From NCBI RefSeq assembly GCF_035594125.1, contig NC_087181.1, positions 4,917,032 through 4,981,031 of the forward strand: a stretch of 64,000 bases of DNA. Direction: 5' to 3'. The translations under genes were made by a program, and so were the position numbers. This stretch comes from Scylla paramamosain (lineage: Eukaryota > Arthropoda > Malacostraca > Decapoda > Portunidae). The notes under the pieces were generated by a model. It was not told the origin of the DNA. It was given only the letters and a program-made list of their open reading frames with translations, and made no database searches. Shown one piece after another: positions 17,610 through 32,800 of this stretch (position 1 is its first letter; the number at the start of each line of letters is the position of its first letter).

Positions 17610-18565
17610 GAGGAGAATGAAAACAAAGTCCAAACAAGCAAAAGTTCCTGAGGTCTATACTGGGCTGTTTGGGTAACTACTCTACGCTAACTAGTTGAAG
17701 AGACAAACAGGATAGCACAGAAAGAGGAACCAAACGAATACAAAAGAAGTCCAAACAGTAACAGACCAAGAGGTCCTTGTAAGTCTGTTTGGGTAACTAT
17801 TCTACTCTATTAGTGGTAGAGAAAGGATAGCACAGAAGAAGGGTCCTTCCATCCCCCACCCCCTATCCCTCCAGGCAAGGCTCACCTGAAAAAGGAAATG
17901 GTACCATGTTGTACAGAAAAAAACAACATGGAGTGTGAGAGGAAGAAGTGTGGAGAGGGAGAATATATCTCGTTCTTTAAGGCGTTCCTTGTAGGGTTTA
18001 TTGCGAAGCCTTCGAGTAATTTTCGTTACTCTACTTCGTATTTTTTTTTTTTTTATAATCTCTCAATATTCCTTTTATAACAGGATGACAAAAACTGTAC
18101 ATTGTATTCAAAATGAAGACGTACAAGTGAGTTGTACAAGGTGAGATTTTTTTTTTTTTCAGATTGGAAGGTGAAAACTATTAATTTATTGGCAATTTCA
18201 ATAACTTCGGGCAATGTTTGCCCGAAGTTATCTTTCTCAGGATCCAAACTTTTGATGGGGGATTACTTTTTATAATTTTCCTGCCGATTGCTATTTCCAA
18301 TATTTGATACGTGGCATTTATCAAAATTAAAGTTATAAGCCACGTTTCACACCATTCAATGAGAGTGTATGCATCATTTTGTAAAATTTGACGCTGGTTT
18401 GGTGTCAGTCTTGTTAGCAATTTTAGTGTCTGTGAATTTTGACAGTTTACTTCTGATTCCTTCGTCTATGTTATTCATATATATTATGAAGAGGATCTGC
18501 CCTAAGATTGAACATTGAGGAACGCCACTGCTTACATTAACCCAATTTGAAGAATTAGAGTTTCT
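17610..18565 (-). mobile_element. Degraded CR1/L2-like LINE, 3' part of reverse transcriptase plus 3' region
   Basis: Read on the minus strand from 18,565, the translation gives VSSGVPQCSILGQILFIIYM followed by an NNIDEGIRSKLSKF-like segment. This matches the conserved [11 protein letters not shown] block and the stretch before the catalytic FADD box of non-LTR reverse transcriptases; here the box is mutated. After frame shifts come IEWCETW, LYNSLVRLHFEYNVQF and RVTKITRRLRNKPYKERL, the C-terminal landmarks of the CR1/L2 group. The piece lacks the endonuclease and the N-terminal reverse transcriptase. Sequence at 17,610-17,960 recurs at 20,355-20,590 (shared gtttgggtaac...ctattagtgg...gatagcacagaaga), so it is probably the 3' untranslated end. 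Dead copy. Confidence 0.75.
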
Positions 18566-19675
18566 GGTGACCCCAAACTACAATATATATTGTACTGTCA
18601 AAAAACAAGAAAGAAGAAAAAACGAAAAAAAAAACAATAAGGAAGAGGAAAGAAAAGAAGGTATAATAAATAAAAAGAAAGAAGAAATGGAGAAGATGAA
18701 TGAAGTATGGAGAATAACAAACGATCATACTACACGGGAAAGGGAAGTTAATTGGCACTTGATATCGAGGAAACCGAGGAAACACAAACAAGGACACAGG
18801 ACCCAAGCACTCCACAACAGGAAGACGGCCATACAACCTGGGAAGGCAGCCTGGGTCAAGGAGGGATTAACGGTAATGATAGCACGGGCAAGGCAGAGAA
18901 AGGATTTGAAAGGGAAAGTAGGCCAGGAGGCGTGAGGCACCAAGAAGGACAAGTCAGCCTACGCCCACTTAACGCTCCGCCTCCAAACTGCCCCTACCCT
19001 CTGACTGGCTTCTGTATCAAGCACCACGCCTGTGGGCGGATCACATGCATAGATGAGCAATGCGAATAGTAGATACGTAAAATGTTATGAAAATTACGAT
19101 AGTTTTTTGAGAGAAACAGGCAGTCCCATACGACTGTATATTATAGCGTGTAACAGTGGAATAATTCAGTAGCGGAGAGTTGCGGAGAGTAGTAGACACA
19201 GACCCAGAGGTTCCACAGGGCCTGACCAGAGAGGGGTCGAGATGGACGGAATAACTTGAAAGTAAGTGCAGTTTGAAAGCGTATTAATGCAGTCTATAAA
19301 TCAATGATCTTATTAAAGGAGGAGCAGGATGTTTAACTGATGTTTTATGTTTGTCATGACAGGTGTGTATGATGTACGAAGATTTACTCAGTCATGGAAT
19401 GTTTATAGTAAGTGATGTGTTGCTGATATCATGTGTGTTTTTCTAACTGAACATTAATGGCGCCGACTGAATATTTGTTGTGTTTGAGCATTTCATATTG
19501 TCTGTGTTTTGCACGATGACTGCGCTGATCAGTGAATATGTTGAAGAAATACAAGGTAACACTTAATAACTTTGAATGATTTGAAGATGAATGCGAGTGA
19601 GAAATTTTGAGTTGTAAGAAATGTAAATAGTAGTTATTAATCAAAATATGAAAATGTTTGTGAGTTTCCCAGTAG
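18566..19675. other. Non-coding stretch, no gene recognised
   Basis: A lysine/glutamate-rich open frame on the plus strand (18,567-18,935) reflects purine-rich DNA and matches nothing I recognise. The rest has no supported feature. Confidence 0.5.
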
Positions 19676-19678
19676 CCT

Positions 19679-20070
19679 TTATAAACCAATTCTTTGCAAC
19701 ATCTCGGACCACGACACGTTAATCACTACTCGCTGTTTGCGGTCTGTCAACCAATCCTCTATCCTCGCAGCGAGGTCACCTGATATGCCGTGAGCTTTTA
19801 CTTCATGTAGGAGGCGCTTATGAGGAACTTTATCAAATGCTTTTTGAAAATCAAAATAAACTATATCTAGTGGCCTGGTATTATCACACATATTATGTAA
19901 GTCGTGAAAAAAGTCCAGTAAATTCGTTAAACATGAACGTTTACTACTAAATCCATGTTGAGCGTCCTTTATGATACGGTTACTTTCCAGGAATTCTACT
20001 GTTCTATCCCGTACCATTGATTCCACAAGTTTATATACTACAAGTAACGGTGTCACACAATTAATAATAA
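19679..20070 (-). mobile_element. LINE reverse-transcriptase fragment
   Basis: The minus-strand translation contains [57 protein letters not shown] and WLTDRKQRVVIN, i.e. reverse-transcriptase motifs 2-4 including the F/[12 protein letters not shown] block. It stops before the SGVPQG block and lacks everything upstream of motif 2. It closely resembles the plus-strand element at 21,259-22,520. It is a short truncated copy with no catalytic YADD/FADD box. Confidence 0.85.
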
Positions 20071-20179
20071 TGTGTATTGTATTTATAATGCTTCGCCTAG
20101 TTAGCAATACATGTACATGTACATGTATGTACACATACATAATGTAGATAATGTAATGTATAATGGGTGTTGGTGGATA

Positions 20180-21036
20180 AAGGTTGGGCGGACATGATCA
20201 CGCCACCCTACGTCACAGACAGGAGGATGGAAGGAGGAAGAGGAGAAAGAGAAAAAGAAAGAGAAAGAAAAAGAGCAAGGGCAAGACTAGGAGGTGTAGG
20301 TGGTGGTGGTGGTGGAGGTGGTGGTGTTGGTGGTGGTGGTGGTGGTCGTGGAGGAATATACAGAGGAATATACAAAGAAGACGAGACAGCAACAGACCCT
20401 GTGGTTCTTACTTGGTTGTTTGGTTAACAATTCTACGCTATTAGTGGGAGAGACAGGATACCACAGAAGAACTCTCTTTCCCATCCCTCCTGTAGAACTT
20501 GGGAGGAAAAGGGAAATTATAACATTTGTATAGAAAAAAAAACAAAAAAACATGTAATTTGAGAGGAAAGTAAGAAAGAGATGATGTCTACTTCTATCAC
20601 ATCTAGTCTACATACGGTCCTATTTTTATTAGTGATATCTGATGAGGCGTTTCCTCTTCCTTAAACATGCCTGCGTGGGATACATGTTTACTAGATGACT
20701 ATAGTGATGGGTTAGTTGCCCAGCAAGGACTCGATTCCTTATACCATTATTGTGGCGGGGTCAGCAGTAAGTCGCCGAGGAACCTGGCCATCACCAAGGT
20801 CTCTTTGATGTGATTCATTTTCTTTGTTGTGAATTAGTTGTTTTTCTTCCTCAGTGAAATATACCCTCACCAGATGACAGATGTAATCGCACCGAAAGAC
20901 TAAATATCCGCGGTAAGATTTTTATGAGGAGGTGAACAGTGACAACCGGGGATTTGACATCAGATATTTATCAAGGCGATTTTTAAATGTTGCTATCGTA
21001 TTCGAGCTGACTGCGTTTGAGGGCAATTCTTTCCAA
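20180..21036 (-). mobile_element. LINE 3' end (C-terminal codons plus 3' untranslated region)
   Basis: On the minus strand 21,036-20,938 reads [20 protein letters not shown] and then DKYL, the usual C-terminal 'W..LP..VV...T...FK.RLD' signature of CR1/Jockey-group LINE proteins. Downstream, 20,590-20,355 matches the repeat at 17,610-17,960, so both look like the 3' region of one family. A (GGT)n tract lies at 20,297-20,346. Confidence 0.55.
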
Positions 21037-21037
21037 A

Positions 21038-22520
<1,483 letters not shown>

Positions 22521-22558
22521 CATACTCACACCCATCTCCCCCTCCCTCTCTCCTCCGC

Positions 22559-22859
<301 letters not shown>

Positions 22860-22959
22860 NNNNNNNNNNNNNNNNNNNNNNNNNNNNNNNNNNNNNNNNN
22901 NNNNNNNNNNNNNNNNNNNNNNNNNNNNNNNNNNNNNNNNNNNNNNNNNNNNNNNNNNN
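22860..22959. other. Assembly gap (100 N)
   Basis: Exactly 100 N, a conventional size for a scaffold gap of unknown length. The left flank is (AT)n; the right flank is an S1 satellite monomer fragment, so the join has no unique anchor on either side. Confidence 0.98.
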
Positions 22960-23031
22960 CTTTTTAGCGTTTTGGTACTTGTGAAGCTCCAAGAAAGACT
23001 GAAAAGACACATTTTTCGTACGCCTCTTCTC

Positions 23032-23888
<857 letters not shown>

Positions 23889-26800
23889 TTATTTATTTTT
23901 TTTTCGCTATATAGAGTAAATTCCGGGCTTCTTAGGGCTTTTTGTGCCTAAGACTCTGAGAAACACTCAAAAGACACGTTTCTTTTAATGTCGCTTCGTT
24001 TTTCCCATATAAGTAAAAGCTTTGCATGCATTTTTTCGTTTTGGTACCTAATAATGTAAAAAAAAACACTTAAAATACACGCTTTTTTGAGAATGTTCTG
24101 TTTCTCCACATAGAGAATTATTTATGCGTTTCAGCGTTTTTTATTCCAAATAAGCTCAAAAACACTTTTAATACATATTTCTCGTAAATGTCTTTTCGTT
24201 TCTTCAAACATAGGTACTTTCCATACATTTTGCCGTTTTTCTACCTACCAAGATCTGAAATACTAAAATATACTTGTTTTTGGGAGAAATGTTTTTCTGT
24301 TTCTCACATAAAAACTATTTTGCATGCATTTTAGTGTTTTACTACGCCAACAGCTCAAAAACACTGAAAAGAGACGTAATTTTGGTTGTTACTTTTTATT
24401 TTCCCACATACGGTGATTTTCATAGCTTTTTAGTGTTTTGGTGCCCTAGTTACTCAAAAAGACACGTTCCTGAAAATCTCCACTCGCTTTCCACGTACAA
24501 GGTTGCTTTGCTTGTATTTTTGCGTTTTGGTACCCTAACAATGTGAGATACACTCAAATTACATGTTTTTTGGTAATGTTGTTCTCTTTCTCATATAGGA
24601 GTGTTATTTATGCGTTTCAGTGTTTTGGTACTTAAGAAGCTCAAAAACACTGATAATAAGAGTTTCTTGTAATGTGCTTTTACTGTTTCCTCATATAGGG
24701 TACTGTGCACGGATTTTAGCCTCTTTGTACGTGACAAGCTCAAAACAATCAAAATACTTAAGTTTGGTAGTTATTTCTTTCAAGCATAAAAGCGTGTTTT
24801 TTGAGGCGTTTTAGAGTTTTCGTACGTAAGTAGTTTAAAAACGCAGAAAAGAAACGTTTTTGGTACATCATTGTTTTGTTGTATTTACATAGGAGTGCTT
24901 CCCTTGTTTATGAATTTTTTTTTAGTGCCTAACACGCACTCATAAAAACTCAAAAGATACATTTCTAAAAGTCTTGTGTTTATTTTACCAATATAAGGTG
25001 ATTTACAGAACCATTTCATTTTTTGCCGTTTTTAGTACATAAGAATATGAAATACATTGAAAATGTTTTTTTGGCATGTTGTTCTATTGTTTCTCCATAT
25101 AGATTTCTATTCTAGCGCTTTCGAGGTTTTTTTTTTTTACCTGGCAATATGCCATTAAAAAACGCAGTCAATACATTTTTCTCGTAATGTCTTTTCGTTT
25201 CGTCATATAAGGATTACTTTCCATGCTTTTTTATTTATTGTACGTAACAAGCTCATAAACAATGAAAATATTTTTCTTATTTCATATTTCATGATGTTTT
25301 GAATGTGTTTTAACGTTTTTTTTTTTTTTTACGTAAGTACTTTAAAACACTGAAAGCCACACGATTTTCATGATGTTTTATCTTCTTATATACAATACCT
25401 TATATGTTTTTTTAGCGTTTTTCTGGATAATATCACTCATAAAATCTCAAAAGACACGTTTGTGAAAAAACGCCATTTTCCTTTCCACATATAGTGTGCT
25501 TTTTCATGCTTTTTTGCGTGCATGCATTTGCATACATATAGAGAGTGCTATTCCAATCTATTTCAAGTTTTTGTACCTAAGATGCAGAAAAACGATTTTA
25601 CAAATACACGTTTACTCATCAATAACGCTTTTCGTTTCCTCACATAAGGTACTTTCCATGCTTTTTGATGTTTTTGTACGTAACAAGCTTAAAACACTCA
25701 AAATATTTATTTTTGGGAATGTTATTATCTTTCTCCACATCAGTTTAGTGTGTTTTGCATGCGAATTTTATTGTTTTTGTATGTAAGAAAAACGAAAACA
25801 CCCAAAAGTACACTTTTTTCATCAATTTTGTTTTGTGTTTTTGGCATACACGGTGAATTCCATGCTTTTTAACGTTTTCGTGTCGTACGCACGCTCAAAA
25901 ACCACTGAAAAGACACGTTTCTGGTAATGTCTTTACGCTTCCTCATTATTGAAGCTTTGCATGCACTTACGCGTTTTGGTAACAAACAATGTAAAACCAA
26001 TCAAAATGCACATTTTCATTAATGTCTTTGGCTTTCCATATAAAACATGCTATTTATGTGTTTTAGAGGATTTTAGTAACGCTTATAATACACGTCTCCT
26101 GGTAATGTTCTTCGTTTCCCCGTATAGGAGTATTTTGCATGCATTTCAATCCAATATAAATACTTATGTTTTGCCATATTATTCTGCATTTCTACAAGGT
26201 TGTATTTTCATGCCTTTAGGTGATTATTATGTAAGAAGCTCAAAAACATTTAAAAAGACATTTTTTAAGTTGTTTTTATTTTTCTCCATCATAGGTTGAT
26301 TTTTCATGATTTTTTTTTTTTTAATATTATGTTGCTTAACACATTGGCAAAACATTCAAAAGACATGTTTCTGGAAAAATTTAAATTCTATATCCTCATG
26401 TAGGCTTTATTGCATGCTTTTTCCTGTTTTAGTACCTAAAAATGTGAAATACACTTATTATTCTGTTTCTCCAAGAAGATTGTATTGCATGTATTTATGT
26501 TGATTTAGTATGTAAGAAGCTCAAAAACGTTTAAAATACATCTAATACATAAAAGTTGTTTTGCAAAATTTTCCCTTATAGGTTGATTTTCATGCTTTTT
26601 AACGTTATGTTGCCTAACACGTTCAAAACATCAAAAACACATGTGTTTCTGGAAAACTTGATTCATCTTTCCTCATGTAGGCTTTATTGCATGTTTCTTT
26701 TTGCCGTTTTGGTACTTAACAATGTGAAATACACTCAATATACACGTTTTTTGGTAATGTTGCTCTGTTTCTTCATATAAATTACTATTTATCCATTCTA

Positions 26801-29757
26801 GGGTTTTGGTACCTATAAGAAGCTCAAAACACTAATAATACACGTTTCTGGTAATGTTCTATTTGCTCTTTTATATAGGTTATTTTGCAAGCATTTTTTT
26901 GTTGTTTTTGTACGTAACATGCTCAAGAAACACTCAAAATACTTGTTTTTGATAATGTCATTCTGTTTCTTCGTAAAGGAAGTTTTGCATGCACGTTTTA
27001 GCGTAAAAACTGAAAAAAAACAAGGTTTTGGTAATGTTGTTTTCTGATATGTGGTGCTTTCCATGCTTTTTAGCGTTCTAGTGCCTAATATGCACAAAAA
27101 AAAAAATAGTTTCTCAGTGTTGTTTCGTTTCCAAATATAAGGAGGCGCTTTCTATACATTTTTGTCGTATTGGTATCCAACAATGTGATTTTTTTTTTGG
27201 GGGGTAAATGTTCTTTTCCTAAATATAGAGAAATATCAACGTGTTTTCTAGTTTCCATAAACACAGAGATGCTGAAGAACACTCATAATCATAATGGCTT
27301 TTTTCTATATATAGATTTTTTTTTGCATACATTTGGTTGCAATTTTCTACGTAACAAGCTAGAAAAGTCTCTAAATACTTATTTTTGGTAATGTTATTCA
27401 GTTTTTCTCTATAAAAAAGTGTCTTTTAATATGAGTTTTGGCATTTTTGGTACATGTAGAGAAGTTAAAAAAAGTAAAAAAAAAAAAACTCTTAAGAAAA
27501 AAAAATACGTTATTCGTAATGTTCTTTTGTATAACCATGTAGGGTAACTTCTCTGCTCAAAAACTGATACAAAAAGAAACATCTATTTGTTGAACTCTTT
27601 GTTTCTTTTCCCAATATCAGAGACTGGATGCATTTTGGCGTCTTGGTACCTGATAATGTGAAAACACTCAAAATATATACGTTTTTGTTTTATTTTTTAT
27701 TCTGTTTCTCCATATCCAGTGATATGAATTGATTTTAGCGTTTTTTCTTTTTTAGCTGAAAAAAACTCTCATAATACATATTCTTCGTAATGTCTTTTAA
27801 TTTTACGTTTCCTTATGTAGAGTTACTTGGGATGCATTTTTATAAATTTTTGTACGTAACAATCTGAAAAAAACACTCAAAATACACGTTTTTTTTTTTT
27901 TTTTCGTAAAGATATACTGTTTTTCCATTAAGGGTTTTTTTGCATGCTTCTCAACGTTTTGGTACATAACTCAAAAACATTGAAAAAATTACGTGGTATT
28001 ATTACTTACTTTCCGTATATACGGTGCTTTCCATGTTTTAATCGGTTTTGGTGTCTATATCGTTAATAACTAACTATATCGCTTGATACCTCAAAAGATT
28101 AAAAAACCCCCATAATAGACTTTTTTCCCACCTAACTCTTTTCCCCTAACCCTAACTTTTTCGTTTCGTAATATAAGGTACTTTGCATGCATTTTTGCGA
28201 TTTTTCTTTTTATACGTAAAAAGATCAATAACACCTAAATTAGTTCTTTTAGGTAATGTTCTTCTGTTTCTCCATTTAAAAGGGTATTATTGAATGCATT
28301 TTAGTGTTTTGTTACATAAGTACCTCAAAAACACTCAAAAGACACGTTTTCTTTTTCATATAGTGGGTTTTTCTATGCATTTTTTTTTTTTTTTTTTTTT
28401 TTGACGTTTGGAACATAATAATTGGGAAAACACCCAAATACTTGTTTTAGGTAATGTTGTTGTTTCTCGATATAGCGTGCTATTCATTCGTTGTAACATT
28501 TTAGTATCTATGAGAGCTCAAAATACACATAATTTCTCGTTTCTCGTTTTCCCATATCTTCCTTTACATCCATTTTGGTATTTTTGTACATAACTAAAAT
28601 ACACACAAAATACTTTTTTTTGGGGAATGTTATTCTCTTTCTCGATAAAGGGTTCTTTTAAATGCGTTTAAGCGTCTTGATAGGTAAGAAACTGAAAAAG
28701 AGTGAAAAAGACACACTTTTGGTAATGTTGGGATTTGCTTTTTTAGCGTTTTGGTGCCTAGTATGCATACAAAAAAACACGCAAAAAAATTTTATTCTTG
28801 GATTGTTGTTTCGTCTCTATATAAATGCTTTTCCATGCATTTTTCTACGTAACAAATTCAAAAACAATCAAAATACACGTTTTTGGGTAAAGTTATACTG
28901 TTTCTCAACAAAGGGTTTTTACATGCTTGTCAGCGTTTTGGTAATACTGTTTTTTTTTTCTTTTACCATATACAGTATTTTTATGCTTTTTATCGTTTTG
29001 GTGTCTACAACGCTTATAAACGGCACTCTCAAGACACGTTTATCGAAATATCGCTTCCTTTACCCATATAGAGTACTTTGCATGCATTTTGGCGTTTTGA
29101 TACCAGACTGTGAAATGCACAATGATATTGTGTTTCTCCAAATAGAGTGTTCTATTGATAGTATTTGATTGCTTTAGTACGTAAGTAACTCAAAAACACC
29201 CATGATACACGTTTTTCGTAATGTGTTGTCGTTTTCCCATATACGGTACCTAGGATGCATTTTGGCATTTTTGTACGTAACAAACTGAAAAACACTGAAA
29301 ATAGTTGTTTTTGGTAATGTTACTCTGTTTTTCCATAATGAATGTTTTTGCATACGTTTTAGCTTTTCATCATATGGTGGGCTTTCCAAGCATTTTGGCG
29401 TTTTGGTACCTAATAATGGAAAAAAAAAATAAATAAATAACACTCAAAATGCACGTTCTGGTATTGCTGTTCTATTTCTCATTGTTGAGAGCTATTTATG
29501 TGTTTTAGCAATTTTTTTTTTTTACCTAAGAAGCTCAAAAACTCTTATAACACACGTTTTTTGTAATGTCTTTTCGTTTCCCCATATAGAGTGGTTTGCA
29601 TGTATTTTCTCATTTTCTGCGTAGCAAGCTCAAACACATTCAAAATGCACTCTTTTGGTTATAATGTTATAATGTTTCTCCATGAAGGGTGTTTTTGCAT
29701 GTTTTTCAGCGTTTTCGTACATAAAAAGGTTAGAAACACTGAAAGAGACGTTTTTGG

Positions 29758-29758
<1 letters not shown>

Positions 29759-29840
<82 letters not shown>
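29759..29840. repeat. (AT)n microsatellite inside S1 array
   Basis: About 40 AT dinucleotides between a d' and a c' S1 monomer. Confidence 0.95.
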
Positions 29841-29841
<1 letters not shown>

Positions 29842-32800
29842 CCCATTTAGAGTGTTTTCCATGCTTTTTCTTTATCATTTAGAAGCCTAGCACGCTCTTA
29901 AAAAGTCAAAATACACGTTTTTGGACATTTTGTTTCCTCGCCACATATAGGGTGGTTTGCATGCATTTTTGTCGTTTTTGGTACCTATCAATGTGAAATA
30001 CACTCAAAATACATGTTTTTGATAATGTTCTGTTTATATAGAACGCTATTCATGCCTTTTAGGATTTGATAACTAAGAAGATGAAAAACGCATTTGGTAA
30101 TGTTATTTTGTTTCTCCATATAGAGTGCTAATCAGGCGTTTTAGTCTGAATAGCGTTTTGGTACAAAAGAAACTAAGAAACTCTCATAAGAAACATTTCT
30201 TTTCTGCGTAACTAGCTGAAAAAAACTGAAAATACGTTTTCAGTAGAATTATACTTTTTCTCCACTAAGGGCTTTTTGCAAGCGTTTCAGCGATTTGGCA
30301 CTTAAGTAGCTCAAAAAACATTGAAAGAGTCCCCATAAAAGGTCCATTCCCATAAAGGGTGCTTTCCACCCTATATATCCTTTTAGTGCCAAGAACGCTT
30401 TCTTCAAATCTCGTTTACTTTCAACATATAGGGTGCCAAAATCGCAAAGTGCCAAATCGCTGAAACGCTTGCAAAAAGCCCTTTAGGGAGAAAGAGTTGT
30501 TGAACGATATGAAGTACTTTTTCATACATTTTAGGTATGTAGGTAACAAGCATAAAAACACTCAAAATACACATTTGTTGGTAATTTTTTTTTCTCTTTC
30601 TTCACAAAGGACGTTTTTTTGTTTTAACGCTTTTTGTAATGTTATTGTCTTCCAATATTGAGTGCTTCCCATGCATTTTATTGTTTTGTTGCCTAACAGG
30701 TTGAAAAAAAGTCAAAAGATATGTTTCTACTAATGTCGTTTCTTTTCCCCATATTTCACATGCATTTTGGCGCTTTGGTACCTAAGATTATGAAAAAAAG
30801 TTTTTGTTCCCCCATATAGCGTGGTATTGACGCATTTTAGAGTTTTAGTACTAAAGAAGCTGAAAAACACAATACACGTTTCTCGTAATATCCTTTCGTT
30901 TCCCCATATAGGGTGCTTTCCATGCATTTGGGCGTTCTGGTACGTAACATTGTAAAAAACACTCAAAATAAACATTTTTAGGAATGTTGTTACTGTTTCT
31001 CCATGTAAAGATCTCTTCAAGCGTTTTGTACCTAAGAACCTCAGGAACACTTGTAATATTGTAATATCGTTGTAATATCGTTTCCTACGTAAAAAAAAAA
31101 AAAAAAAACAAAGAAAAAAATAACGTTTTGGGTAATGTTATTCTGTTTCTTAATAAAAGGTGCTTGCATGCATTTTTATGTTTTCGTAAGTAGCTCAATA
31201 AGACTCAAAAGACAATTTTTTTTTCTTTAAAGACACTGAAAACACTTTTTTTTTGTGGGGGGGGGGTTATTTCCATACTTTTTAGCGTTTTGGTGTCTAA
31301 AACGATAAAAAAAAAAAAATAAATAAATAAAAAACACTAAAAAGGCAAGTTATGGTTTCACTTCTCCATAGAAAGTTTTTTGCATGCATTTTGGCGTCGT
31401 GAAAATAGACGAAAAAAAACCGTTCTTTTTAAGCTTATAGAGTATTATTCACGCGTTTTAACGGTTTCTTACCTCTGGTGAATAATACTCATAAGAAACG
31501 TTTCTCGTAAATAAGTTTTGATCTACCATATCGGGTATTTGGATCTTTTTTTCTATTTTTGTACCTAACAAGTTCAAAATTTCTGAAAACAATTTTTTTC
31601 TTAATGTTATTATGTTTGTCAATATAGGGTGTTTCGCATGCTTTTAAGGTTTGGTAACGAAGAAGCTCAAAACGACTCAAAATACACGTTTTTGGTAATG
31701 CTATATTTTTATTTTTATTTTTTATCTTTCATATAGAATGTTGTTCTAGCGTTTTTGCGTTTTTTTTTTTTATTGGTACTTAAGAAGCTCAAAAATAATG
31801 AAAACAAAAGTTTCTAGAAGTATCGTTTTATTTCACTTTTTTTTAAGCATTTTGGTCTTAACACGCTCAAAAGCACTTAAAATATTCGTTTTTGACAGTG
31901 TTATTTATTTCCCAATATAGAGTACTTTTCGTTTATTTTTACGTTTTGGTACCTAACATTGTAAAAACACTCAAAATACACGTTTTTAGTAATAATTTTC
32001 TGTTTCTCCATATAGAGTGCTATTAACGCACTTTTGCTTTTTAGTACCTAAGAAGTTCAAAAATACTTATATACAATTTTCATAAGGCCTTTTCGTTTCC
32101 TCGTATAGAGTGGTTTGCATGCATATTCGCGTTTTGATATCTAACGAGCTCAAACACACTTAAAATATATGTTTTTTTTGGGGGGAACGTTGTTCTCTTT
32201 TCATCAAATGACGTGCTTTGGATGCATTCTGGTGTTTTGGTACCTGATAAGGTGAAAAACAATTAAAACGTATGTTTTTTTTTATATTATTATTTTTTTT
32301 TTCTTTTTATAAAGACTTGTTCACTTGTTTTATCATTTTCCTACCTGAGAAGCTCAAAAACAATCATTATACACGTCTCTGGTAAAATCGTTTTGTTTCC
32401 CATTATAGAGTAGTTTACATGCATTTTGGCGTTTTTTATAATTATGTAAGAAGTTAAAAATATTCAAAATTTAAGACTTTGGTAATGTTATTAAGTTTGT
32501 TCGTGAAGGGTATTTAAATGCATTTCAGCATCTTGTTATGAAAGAAGCTTGAAAACACACAAAAAACACCATTTTGTTAATATTCATTTGTATTCCCAAA
32601 TAGGTTGCACACTTTCCTAGTAATGTCATTTCATTTCCCAACATAAAGTGCTTTCCATGCATTTTGTCGTTTTGGTACCGGACAAAAAAAAAAAAAAAAA
32701 AAAAAAAAAGTGAAAATGCACTCTTATCATAATATTTCTCCATATTGAATGCTATTCACACGTTTTAGCATTTCGGTACCTAAGAATCTTAAAAACAGTC

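Noticed and set aside
18567..18935. Lysine/glutamate-rich frame as a possible gene
   Set aside because: Purine-rich low-complexity DNA; no recognisable domain, no splice or polyadenylation context.
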